A stretch of DNA of 50,439 bases from Weizmannia acidilactici (GTDB taxonomy: Bacteria; Bacillota; Bacilli; Bacillales; Bacillaceae_C). Each line of letters opens with the position of its first letter. Positions within the stretch are counted from its first letter, which is position 1. The stretch covers positions 1-50,439 of the forward strand of contig NZ_BKZP01000024.1 in NCBI RefSeq assembly GCF_008974185.1, given 5' to 3'. Shown piece after piece: positions 1 through 8,049 of this stretch. The position numbers were made by a program, and so were the translations under genes. Below the pieces are notes generated by a model. That model was given only the letters and a program-made list of their open reading frames with translations. It made no database searches and was not told the DNA's origin.

Positions 1-71
1 GGTGTCTTGGAATGCCCGATATTTAAACAGTGTCGAGAAAAACTTGACACATACTAAACCCGTTCACCACA

Positions 72-100
72 TTGACATCATCTCATCCGGGCCGGATAAT
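72..100 (+). promoter_or_regulatory. SigA-type promoter for folT with internal palindrome
   Basis: A -35 TTGACA (72-77) and a -10 GATAAT (95-100) are separated by 17 bases and point at the ECF gene starting at 192. The spacer and -10 carry the palindrome ATCCGG-G-CCGGAT (85-97), placed where a repressor could block polymerase. I see no THF riboswitch in the roughly 85-base leader. The promoter is read directly; the operator role is inference. Confidence 0.5.
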
Positions 101-191
101 AAAGCTATAAAACTATTGTGAATCTTGGGTGCAAAATGAATATATTTTTCGATGCCTGCACATGATGGACATCCATAATGGAGGTTAAGCG

Positions 192-710
192 ATGAATGTC
201 AAAAAAATAGTACTTGCCGGCCTTTTTATTGCATTAGAAGTGATTTCAACACGATTTCTGTCCATACAAACGCCGGTCCTAAGAATTGGATTTACTTTTA
301 TTCCCACAGCATTGTCTGCTTGTATACTGGGGCCGTTATTTGCAGGCATTACTGCAGGATTGGCAGATGTCATAGGGATGATGTTATTTCCGGCAGAAGG
401 GGCTTATTTCCCGGGTTTTACACTCTCGGCATTTCTGGCAGGCGCCATTTACGGATTGTTTTTCTATAAAAAACCTGTGAGATTTTGGAGAGTATGTTTG
501 GCGGTGTTGATCATAACAATTTTTGTTAATCTTGGTCTAGATACGCTATGGCTATGGATGCTTACCGGAAAGGGGATACTCGGTTTATTACCGGCACGGA
601 TGATGAAATCCGCCATTATGTTCCCCATACAAGTCATCACCATTCAAGTAGTCTGGAAGTCCCTTGCCGCAAGTTTGAAGCATCGATTGTCTTTTGGCGG
701 GACCAATTAA
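192..710 (+). CDS. folT: ECF transporter S component, folate-type (FolT family)
   Basis: This 172-residue integral membrane protein is an energy-coupling factor substrate-binding (S) subunit of the folate family. It would capture folate at the membrane and work with a shared EcfA-EcfA'-EcfT module encoded elsewhere. The sequence shows several hydrophobic helices and the short N-terminal helix that docks on EcfT (around residues 1-20), then family-typical Gly/Pro-rich loops such as residues 74-85 (GAYFPGFTLSAF). The start is supported by GGAGG at 181-185, six bases upstream of ATG. It is monocistronic here; the next gene is convergent. No riboswitch precedes it. Thiamine or queuosine S-components are related alternatives, but the overall pattern fits FolT best. 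Confidence 0.8.
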   Translation: MNVKKIVLAGLFIALEVISTRFLSIQTPVLRIGFTFIPTALSACILGPLFAGITAGLADVIGMMLFPAEGAYFPGFTLSAFLAGAIYGLFFYKKPVRFWRVCLAVLIITIFVNLGLDTLWLWMLTGKGILGLLPARMMKSAIMFPIQVITIQVVWKSLAASLKHRLSFGGTN

Positions 711-1066
711 AGGTTTGGTGCCCGGCATTTTTCTCACAAACTGTCCGGCTATTAACTGGGCGCGGCGGATGGGATTAAACGGGTCAAAACAGTTAGAATG
801 TTTTTCCCCGGAAATTTTTTTGTTGTGGAACCATTGATGATGCCCCTTTCATTCTTTTGAAGAAAGCGCGTATTTGTTTTAAAGGGGCTTTACATGGTCA
901 TGTGTTATGACGGATAGAGCGCGAAAAAGCAAAAAGGAAATACCGGTGATGATGCAATGCACAGGGGAAACCGTGTCGGGAAAAAAAGCGTCGAAATTGC
1001 CCTCCCCCTTTAGGACAAGCTAATGTAAATTCTACCGTTACGCTTGGTACATACTAAAAGAACAAT
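711..1066. other. Noncoding gap between folT and the convergent operon
   Basis: I see no credible gene here. The stretch holds two weak folT terminator candidates: a 5-bp stem TTTCC/GGAAA (803-814) followed by a T run, and an 8-bp stem GCCCCTTT (842-849) / AAAGGGGC (881-888) with a long loop. Neither is a strong intrinsic terminator. Confidence 0.4.
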
Positions 1067-1112
1067 TAAAAAAAACCATCCACAAGGTGATTTTTCACCT
1101 TGTGGATGGTTT
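1067..1112 (-). terminator. Intrinsic terminator of the sigma-54 operon
   Basis: A perfect 18-bp inverted repeat (1073-1090 with 1095-1112, four-base loop) sits just after the stop codon of the last operon gene. Read on the minus strand it is followed by a run of T (1067-1072). It ends the five-gene operon that starts at 7812. Confidence 0.9.
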
Positions 1113-1122
1113 CATCCTTTTA

Positions 1123-2703
1123 TCATGCTAACTGCTCTTTATTGCTCCGTGCCAATTCTCCAGCTGCCTTTACGCGGATTCTAGTTGCGTTGCCTGGAAG
1201 GTATGCGAGTGGGATATCCTCTATATCAACAACAACAAGACTATCAGGATCTGCTCCGGCTTTAATCGCTTCGGACATAGCCTGGGATTTAGCAGATTCC
1301 AAGGCTTGTTCTCTACCTATTTCATCCAGCACATAAATTTTTTCAATTTGCCCGCTTACTTGCGAAATCGCCGACCCAATTGCGTTGGCAACACCTGAAT
1401 GTTCGGGGCGAATCACTGCTGATGCCCCTTTCAAGACATCCGGCAATAAAATGCTGCCGCCGCCAACTAGAATGACAGGTACGGGAGCTGGACTTGTTTT
1501 CATTTTATCAATGGCTTCTTCCACCATTTCTACCATTCTATCATAAACCTTATTTAAAATTTCCTTATTGAGGTGGGCAACTTTGGATGCATCCCCAAGT
1601 TTCACTTTCCCCAGCGCTACTGCCACATCTGTTGTTGTCAGTGTATCCCCTCCGAAAACTAATCCCTTTTCCGGAAGTCGGTAGCCGACGCTATCCGGAC
1701 CGATCGTAAATTGCCCATCTTCTTGTATTCGGACAATTGTTCCTCCGCCAAGGCCAATGGAAATAAGATCCGGCATACGGAAATTCGTACGCGCTCCGCC
1801 AATTTCAACAGCCAGTGAAGATTCCCGCGGGAAAGACTGGACAAGCACACCAACGTCTGATGTGGTGCCCCCGACATCCACGACAATCGCATCCGACAGG
1901 TTACTTAAATAGGAAGCACCGCGCAATGAATTTGTCGGGCCGCAAGCTACTGTAAAGATTGGGTATTTTACCGCATAATCAACAGACATCAAAGTACCGT
2001 CATTTTGCCCGAAAAATACATTGGCTTCGATTCCTTCGCTTTTCAGAGCTTTTATAAAACCATCCGCCGCTGTTTTGGCTACATTTACAACCGATGCATT
2101 CAAAATGGTGGCATTTTCCCGCTCCAGAAGACCAACTGAGCCGATTTCAGATGACAACGAAATGGAGACTTGATCTCCCAATACTTCCGTAAAAATCTCG
2201 CTCGCCTTATGCTCATGAGTTTGGGAAACGGGTGAAAATACAGATGTTATTGCAATAGAATCGACCTTCCCCTTAATCTCATTTGCGATTTTATAAAGGT
2301 AATCTGTATCTAATGCAGTAATTTCCCGCCCATCAAATTCATGACCGCCACGCACTAAATAAACGTGCTTACCTAATGCTTCCCTCAGATCTTTCGGAAC
2401 ACCGATAAGCGGCTTTACTGCCAGTGTCGCAGGTGCCCCGATTCGGACGACCGCTATTTTGTTTAATCTTTTTCTTTCTACAATTGCATTTGTGCAGTGC
2501 GTAGTACCAAGCATTGCGTATTTTATTTGATCCCGGGGCACGTTGGCATCTTTAATTATTTTATGCATAGCATTATAAATGCCAGTTGCAACATCTTCCG
2601 TCGTCGGTGATTTTGTTTCAGCTATTACTGTATTGTTTTCATCCAATAAAACCGCATCAGTATGTGTACCGCCAACATCAATACCTACCCGATAAATTCC
2701 CAT
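1123..2703 (-). CDS. Hydantoinase/oxoprolinase family protein (HyuA-like), copy 1
   Basis: A 526-residue protein of the hydantoinase A / oxoprolinase family, which uses an actin-like ATPase fold to hydrolyse five-membered cyclic amides. The N-terminal phosphate motif is GIDVGGTHTD (residues 7-16), the second is DVGGTTSDVG (276-285), and a glycine-rich VGGGS lies near residue 425, so the ATP site looks complete. The start is the ATG at 2703, which overlaps the upstream stop as TAATG and is preceded by GAGGGAG; a longer open frame reaching 2841 would overlap the DUF917 gene heavily and is rejected. It is the last gene of the sigma-54 operon and is translationally coupled to a DUF917 gene. The true substrate is unknown; the paired DUF917 and the permease suggest a hydantoin-like compound. 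Confidence 0.85.
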   Translation of the reverse strand: MGIYRVGIDVGGTHTDAVLLDENNTVIAETKSPTTEDVATGIYNAMHKIIKDANVPRDQIKYAMLGTTHCTNAIVERKRLNKIAVVRIGAPATLAVKPLIGVPKDLREALGKHVYLVRGGHEFDGREITALDTDYLYKIANEIKGKVDSIAITSVFSPVSQTHEHKASEIFTEVLGDQVSISLSSEIGSVGLLERENATILNASVVNVAKTAADGFIKALKSEGIEANVFFGQNDGTLMSVDYAVKYPIFTVACGPTNSLRGASYLSNLSDAIVVDVGGTTSDVGVLVQSFPRESSLAVEIGGARTNFRMPDLISIGLGGGTIVRIQEDGQFTIGPDSVGYRLPEKGLVFGGDTLTTTDVAVALGKVKLGDASKVAHLNKEILNKVYDRMVEMVEEAIDKMKTSPAPVPVILVGGGSILLPDVLKGASAVIRPEHSGVANAIGSAISQVSGQIEKIYVLDEIGREQALESAKSQAMSEAIKAGADPDSLVVVDIEDIPLAYLPGNATRIRVKAAGELARSNKEQLA

Positions 2704-3797
2704 TATGAACGCACTCCCTCTTTTACAAGTTTTTCTACCGGAACATAATCGACATGATAACCAAAATATTTTGGCCCGACTGTTGCAATCCCTTTTTCTG
2801 TTCTCCATTTTGGATGACAAGGTATCCCGATTACAATACATCTGGCCCCATATCGAATGCCCTCGGTTGTAATTGGAAGCCCCGTTTCCGCATCCAGAAC
2901 GGCAATTAAATCAGGCGTTACACATAATAAACGCTGTTCTGTTCGTGCCAACAGATGCTCGTTTTGGAACCGAAGTGTAAGTGTCTCACCTTTATTTTCC
3001 TGCATACCTTCAAACGTTGCTGTCCCCTTGGCGAAACCGGATTCTGTTTTGCGGTTAATATCATTCACTTTGCCATGGAATAATTGGTAACCTTTCACTT
3101 TTTTGATGACTTCCCGGACAGGATTAACGTTATTTTCCTTTGCCAGCCGGATGGTTCTCCCAATTTCCTCCTCTAATTTTAAAATGTTCTGTATTCCACT
3201 TTCTTTTAGATTTCGTCCCCTCATAGAATACATAGCTGTCATAGCAGATCCGCCCATTTGCACAGTTGCTGCACGAGCAATCCTTTCTGTCCACACGTTA
3301 TCAATGGTGGATAACAAGACTGTATTTCCTTTTTCATCGGCTAAAATCGCCGGTGTTGCCGGGATACCATCCAAATAAAACGTAACCATTTGCAGCTCCG
3401 GAAAAGCTCTGCCCATACCATCTGCATCTACAACCGGCAATCCAAGCCTCGCCGCAAGAGCAAATGGCAACATGGAATTGACACCTCCTGCTTCGATTGG
3501 AAAGGTGGCATAAATTTTTTCACCAAGATAAGCTTCTAAATTGCGAAAAGCGACTAGTGCTTCTTCCCCGCTCGGCGCTTTTTCAAGCATGACCGTCGGA
3601 GCCCCCATCATGGAAGAAGGAACAACCAAAGCATCATCCGGTACTTCATCTGCATCCAACAAAGTTATTTCCCCATATTCCTCAATTGCCTGGATTGCCA
3701 TCAATTTCCCGATATAAGGATCACCGCCGCCGCCCGTGCCCAGTAGAGCTGCTCCGACGGCAATATCTTCTATTTCTTGTACTCCTATTTTTCTCAT
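2703..3797 (-). CDS. DUF917 family protein, copy 1
   Basis: A 364-residue protein of the DUF917 family (PF06032), some members of which have been linked to desulfuration of S-methyl-thiohydantoins. Members commonly sit beside half-size hydantoinase A proteins. The N-terminus has the glycine-rich GTGGGGDP (about residues 21-28); the centre has GGVNSMLP and DADGMGRAFPE, both conserved with copy 2 of this operon. GGAGGT lies upstream of the ATG at 3797. The stop overlaps the start of the next gene by one base, pointing to translational coupling and perhaps a two-subunit enzyme. The exact reaction is not deducible from sequence. Confidence 0.8.
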   Translation of the reverse strand: MRKIGVQEIEDIAVGAALLGTGGGGDPYIGKLMAIQAIEEYGEITLLDADEVPDDALVVPSSMMGAPTVMLEKAPSGEEALVAFRNLEAYLGEKIYATFPIEAGGVNSMLPFALAARLGLPVVDADGMGRAFPELQMVTFYLDGIPATPAILADEKGNTVLLSTIDNVWTERIARAATVQMGGSAMTAMYSMRGRNLKESGIQNILKLEEEIGRTIRLAKENNVNPVREVIKKVKGYQLFHGKVNDINRKTESGFAKGTATFEGMQENKGETLTLRFQNEHLLARTEQRLLCVTPDLIAVLDAETGLPITTEGIRYGARCIVIGIPCHPKWRTEKGIATVGPKYFGYHVDYVPVEKLVKEGVRS

Positions 3798-3827
3798 TTT
3801 TGTCTAAACCTCCAATATTTCAATTAT

Positions 3828-5144
3828 TTAAGATGCAGCTTTTTCATCAACGGTGTTTTTCCTGGCTGCCTGCATAATAAGTACTCCTGCTAAATAAACC
3901 ACTGCACTTGCAAGCAGGGAATTGATAGATGGAATCCCGGCTTTCACAAAATATCCAACTGCAAACCCCGCTACCCAAGCAATCATGGTCACCGGATTTA
4001 TTTTCTCTTCACTTTCCGGCAAAGCTCCCTTTTTGCGGCTTTCATCCAATTCTTTTTTGTGTGTCTTCAACACGAAATAATCCATGACCATGATCCCTGC
4101 AACAGGAGGCACTAATACGCCAAGAAAGACAAGAAATTCAGTAAATCGGTTAAGGATTCCCATCACAGACAATATCGTTCCAATGGCACCGATCACGAGT
4201 GTAACCATCCCACGGTTGAGCTTAATATTGAAAATCGTATCGAAAATATTCGTAAAACCGAGAGAAGATGAATATAAATTCAAGTTATTAATTTTAACCG
4301 TTGAAAAGACAACCACCAACGCGCCAAGCCATCCCGAAGTTTGCATCATGATACTCGCAACATTACTTGTCCTTGCAGCAAGTGCCATTAATACCGCAAT
4401 CATATTGATGCCAAGTTCTCCGATGATGGTTCCAATCATTGTCATCCAAAATACATCTTTCCCGTTTCTTGCAAATCTGCTGAAATCCGGAGTGATAACG
4501 GCCCCAATGATAAATCCGCCCGCAACCATCGTTGTTGCGACTCCCATCGTCAAAGGTTTTCCAGCCGGAGAGCTGCCCATTAAATCCATGATGGAATGAT
4601 TGCTGAGAACTTGATAAATCCCAACAGCAACCGCCAATAAAAAAGCAGGCACAGCAATTGAAGCTGTCGCACTTAAAATCTTAAACCCAAATATCACTAA
4701 AATGGTTACGCCAAATCCTGTAATGGCAGCTGCAACAGGAAGACTGATAGCCCCGTTTGAAGATTGGACAATTCCTTGAGCAAAAACAGAGTTTTGCACG
4801 CCGAACCATCCGATTGTGGATATGGCAATGACCGCGCCTATAATACTTGATCCATATCTGCCAAAGCCCGTCCAACGGGATAATAAACTTGTTGACAAGC
4901 CTTCTTTTGCACCGGCATAGCCCAGCAGGAAGCTAATGATTTCCAAAATCACACTGCCAAACATGGTAGCCCAAAAGGCCTCCCAAAAAGTCATTCCGTA
5001 TCCCAATGAAGCCCCCAGGATAAACTGCGAAATGGTAGCCAAAGATCCGACACGTATAATGGTGATATTCCATAAAGACTGCCGGTCTGATTGCGGGACC
5101 CTGGACAAAGAATAGTCATCGCCGATATTTGTTTTCTTTTGCAT
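3828..5144 (-). CDS. NCS1 family permease (cytosine/purine permease-like)
   Basis: A 438-residue polytopic membrane protein of the nucleobase:cation symporter-1 family, closest in style to CodB-type permeases (about 12 hydrophobic segments; family-typical N-terminus with SLWNITIIRVGSLA at roughly residues 23-36). NCS1 carriers import cytosine, purines, allantoin and hydantoins. Its position between two DUF917/hydantoinase pairs implies it brings in the ring substrate that those enzymes open. GGAGG precedes the ATG at 5144. A gap of only 18 bases separates it from the upstream gene. Substrate assignment is inference from context. Confidence 0.85.
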   Translation of the reverse strand: MQKKTNIGDDYSLSRVPQSDRQSLWNITIIRVGSLATISQFILGASLGYGMTFWEAFWATMFGSVILEIISFLLGYAGAKEGLSTSLLSRWTGFGRYGSSIIGAVIAISTIGWFGVQNSVFAQGIVQSSNGAISLPVAAAITGFGVTILVIFGFKILSATASIAVPAFLLAVAVGIYQVLSNHSIMDLMGSSPAGKPLTMGVATTMVAGGFIIGAVITPDFSRFARNGKDVFWMTMIGTIIGELGINMIAVLMALAARTSNVASIMMQTSGWLGALVVVFSTVKINNLNLYSSSLGFTNIFDTIFNIKLNRGMVTLVIGAIGTILSVMGILNRFTEFLVFLGVLVPPVAGIMVMDYFVLKTHKKELDESRKKGALPESEEKINPVTMIAWVAGFAVGYFVKAGIPSINSLLASAVVYLAGVLIMQAARKNTVDEKAAS

Positions 5145-5162
5145 TTATTGCCAGCCTCCAAA

Positions 5163-6716
5163 TTATAAGATTTGTTCACCTACAGCTTTTACTTTCACTC
5201 TGAGAATTTCTCCCCTTAAATACTCGAAAGGATATTCTTGGATATACGACAACTTTACTGAATGGGGATCTGCTCCCTTTTTAACCACAGCTTGTTTGCA
5301 TGCTTCGGCCGCTTCTTTCACTACTTCTTCTTTTGAACGGTGATTTAACCAATAGACCTTGTCGATTACTTCACTAACAGAAGAGAAACACGCCCCTATT
5401 GCGCTGCTAAACGGATAACCGGCCGGGTTTATCACTTGCTGGTATTTACCAAACAGCTTCTGATTAAAAAGCGGGCTTCCTCCCCCCACAAGAACAATAG
5501 GCAGTTCCTTTTCATCATTTTGCAGCTGGTCTATCGCTTCTTTGATTTTTTGGGTGACATCGTATACAACTTTTTCACATTCACTTTCCGATAATGTTTC
5601 CAACTTTTCCGTATCAATATCAGGATCATAAAATGATTTTGGAAACAGTTTAAGGAAGCAATCGCTGACTGTCCATGTATCCCCTCCCCAAGCTGTGCCG
5701 ACTTTTTTAATATCATTGGAAATAAGCGGTAAAAACTCCACTTTTCCATCATGAATCAATGGTATATTTCCGGTACCAAAAGGCAGGGAAATTATCTCCG
5801 GCATTTCTAAACTTGCATCTATTCCGAATAGGTTGGTAGATGCTGTCATTTCCTTTAATTCTCCGTTGGCTACATGTCCGACATAAATTTTGCTTCCCCC
5901 AATGTCGATGGCAATCATTTCTTTTAACCCCGAGAGCCTTGAAGCGCCTTTTAAGCTATTCGCTGCACCCGAGGCAATGGTTAATATCGGAAATTTCATA
6001 GCCTGCTCAATCGTCATTAATGAACCATTGCTTTGCGTGAGCCAAAAAGGACATTGGAGGGAAAGAGAAGAAAAACAGGATGCCAGATTGAATAAAATTT
6101 TTCTAATGACTTTAGATAATAAGGTATTCAATAAAGCTACATTTTCTCTTTCAATAAACCCCATGCTGCCGAATTGATGGGAAACCGTTACAGATATGTC
6201 CGGAAATCTGTTATTGATTTCATTTTTTACTTGCATTTCTTCATTTTCATACATTGGAGAATAAGCACCCACAATGCAAACCGCATCAATTTTTTTCTCA
6301 GCTATCGATTTGTAAAGCGGCTTCAGCTGTTTTAGACAACTAATTTCATTGCCCGCTTGATTATAGCGATTATTGCTCTTTAGTTCATATATCTCTTTAA
6401 GGAAAGATCTTAATGATTCCGGCCAGTTCAAAGCCGGAATGATTTTCGAAGGCTGAAGCTCAATCCGGATCAGTGCCGTTTTCGCCAATGTCCTCTCTTC
6501 ATAGACGGCATTCAGTAATTCCGTTGTCCCAACAAAAATTCCTTTGATTTCATTTGGCTGGATGCTTGTTTTTTTTAACAAATTCCCTACAGAACTGCGG
6601 ACACCTGTAAAAATATCAGGAGTTGTGACGGAACTGGAGGCCATCCTGAGTTTTCCCTGATCGGTGACCAACACTGCATGTGTATTGGTACCGCCGATGT
6701 CAATACCAATTCTCAT
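5163..6716 (-). CDS. Hydantoinase/oxoprolinase family protein, divergent copy 2
   Basis: A 517-residue paralogue of the protein at 1123-2703. The first phosphate motif is intact (GIDIGGTNTH, residues 4-13), as is a late VGGGSP motif, but the second phosphate motif reads DIGGSKIYVG (271-280) where copy 1 has DVGGTTSDVG; the conserved Thr-Thr-Ser-Asp is gone. The nearby QNDG of copy 1 is QSNG here. It may bind but not turn over nucleotide, or act as a partner subunit. The chosen ATG (6716) has GAAGGGGG upstream and lies 17 bases inside the preceding gene; the open frame extends to 6797 but would overlap that gene far more. Confidence 0.8.
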   Translation of the reverse strand: MRIGIDIGGTNTHAVLVTDQGKLRMASSSVTTPDIFTGVRSSVGNLLKKTSIQPNEIKGIFVGTTELLNAVYEERTLAKTALIRIELQPSKIIPALNWPESLRSFLKEIYELKSNNRYNQAGNEISCLKQLKPLYKSIAEKKIDAVCIVGAYSPMYENEEMQVKNEINNRFPDISVTVSHQFGSMGFIERENVALLNTLLSKVIRKILFNLASCFSSLSLQCPFWLTQSNGSLMTIEQAMKFPILTIASGAANSLKGASRLSGLKEMIAIDIGGSKIYVGHVANGELKEMTASTNLFGIDASLEMPEIISLPFGTGNIPLIHDGKVEFLPLISNDIKKVGTAWGGDTWTVSDCFLKLFPKSFYDPDIDTEKLETLSESECEKVVYDVTQKIKEAIDQLQNDEKELPIVLVGGGSPLFNQKLFGKYQQVINPAGYPFSSAIGACFSSVSEVIDKVYWLNHRSKEEVVKEAAEACKQAVVKKGADPHSVKLSYIQEYPFEYLRGEILRVKVKAVGEQIL

Positions 6717-7812
6717 GAGGTAACCCCCTTCCGTTTGCATCCGTACTGTGACAAAAGCTCTCCGGTATCCTAAATGGCTCGGGGCCTGTTTGGTCAATCA
6801 TTTCTTTTGTATGAAAAAGGCTTGGGGCTTTTATGGCAAGAATCATAACAAGCATGCCTTCCCGAATCTCCGAGACAGATAAGGGCAGCCCTGTTTCATA
6901 ATTAAGCAAAATAATTAAATCAGGGGTCGTGCAAGCTGTTTCTTCGGGTATTGCAAAAGCAAGGAATTCATTTTGAAAATATAAATCGGCCTGCTTCTTA
7001 TGGTATTGCAGTTGCCCTGTCAATGTGGCTGATCCAACCAGCATTTTATTCACAAACCATCTGCGGATTGATCGAATTTTCCCTGTAAACACTATTTCCA
7101 TTTCCCCATATACAGAGTTCAAAAATGCGTGGCGAATATTTTTGGCTTTATCCCAAATGGATGCTTTCTGTGCAAGTACCTTTCCAATATCACGGGTCAG
7201 CTTTAATGTTCCTGGAATCATTGCTGCCTTCATATGATGGCCGTTTGCTCCGAAACAGGCAAAATGGCAATACCCGTAATCTTGAAATGTAAAATCTTTA
7301 AATGTATCGATAAGCTTCTTCGTGCTCGTGACCACCAGAGAATGTTCTTTTGAGACGGCCACTAATGGAACCGCCGAGATTTCTGAATGATAAAAACTCG
7401 TCATTTCCACTTCCGGAAAAGCCCTTCCCATGCCATCCCCATCAATCACCGGCAGATTGCATTCCAAAGCGGCAAGCAGTGGAATGAGCGCATTGACTCC
7501 TCCGATTTCCATTGAAATCAGTGCACCCGTTTTTCTCCCAGAGGCTGATTCGTAAAGTTTCAAGGCTTTGGAAATTTCCTGTCCGGAGGGAATGTCTTCA
7601 TTCATTAAAACCGTGGAACCTGCTACCGCCACAGGCACTATCCACTCATTTGACATTTCAACAGAGGATTTTACCACGATCCCATCATCTTCGTTCATGA
7701 TCGACAATAATAAACACTCAACAGACCTGGTCTCACCACCTCCTCCACAAGATAAAAATTTAGCACCGGTGCTAATGTAAGGAATGTCCTCTTTTGTTAT
7801 CGGCCAACCCAC
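6700..7812 (-). CDS. DUF917 family protein, copy 2 (first gene of operon)
   Basis: A 370-residue DUF917-family protein, paralogous to the one at 2703-3797. It keeps GGVNALIP and DGDGMGRAFPE but its N-terminal glycine loop is SCGGGGET rather than GTGGGGDP, so the two copies have diverged. Translation starts at a GTG (7812) with GAGGGG about eight bases upstream. The gene lies immediately downstream of the sigma-54 promoter and overlaps the next gene by 17 bases, so the pair is coupled. Probable role: with its hydantoinase-like partner, processing of a hydantoin- or thiohydantoin-like ring; the substrate is unknown. Confidence 0.8.
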   Translation of the reverse strand: MGWPITKEDIPYISTGAKFLSCGGGGETRSVECLLLSIMNEDDGIVVKSSVEMSNEWIVPVAVAGSTVLMNEDIPSGQEISKALKLYESASGRKTGALISMEIGGVNALIPLLAALECNLPVIDGDGMGRAFPEVEMTSFYHSEISAVPLVAVSKEHSLVVTSTKKLIDTFKDFTFQDYGYCHFACFGANGHHMKAAMIPGTLKLTRDIGKVLAQKASIWDKAKNIRHAFLNSVYGEMEIVFTGKIRSIRRWFVNKMLVGSATLTGQLQYHKKQADLYFQNEFLAFAIPEETACTTPDLIILLNYETGLPLSVSEIREGMLVMILAIKAPSLFHTKEMIDQTGPEPFRIPESFCHSTDANGRGLPHENWY

Positions 7813-7837
7813 GTTTTACACCCCTCATTTAAAACTT

Positions 7838-7854
7838 ATGCAATAATCATGCCA
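7838..7854 (-). promoter_or_regulatory. Sigma-54 (SigL) -24/-12 promoter
   Basis: On the minus strand TGGCATG (7854-7848), four bases, then TTGCAT (7843-7838) matches the sigma-54 consensus TGGCAC-N5-TTGCA with GG and GC at the required spacing. Transcription should begin near 7828, about 16 bases before the GTG of the first operon gene. A sigma-54 activator gene lies directly upstream, which makes the assignment strong. Confidence 0.9.
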
Positions 7855-7944
7855 ATTTAAAAAAACATAAAAAAACTCATTTCGCAATGGATTCTGAAGT
7901 TTTCAATTATATAAACAGCTGGAATTTTTGATCTTTTGTATTTA

Positions 7945-7962
7945 GAAGGTGAGAAAACCTTC
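7945..7962. promoter_or_regulatory. Candidate upstream activator site for the sigma-54 regulator
   Basis: GAAGGT (7945-7950), six bases, ACCTTC (7957-7962) form a perfect inverted repeat about 100 bp upstream of the sigma-54 promoter, the usual distance for an enhancer-binding protein. Additional repeated TTTCTCATG / ATGATTTCTC motifs lie at about 7999-8040. Which one the regulator binds is not known. Confidence 0.5.
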
Positions 7963-8049
7963 CACGTATTTCTTTATTTTTTGAAGGAAATATAGTTATT
8001 TCTCATGTTTTCTCTTTTTTTATCATGATTTCTCAAGTTTCTAATTTAA

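Noticed and set aside
100-191. THF riboswitch upstream of folT
   Set aside because: The conserved blocks of the known THF aptamer are absent; only a short leader with a ribosome binding site is seen.
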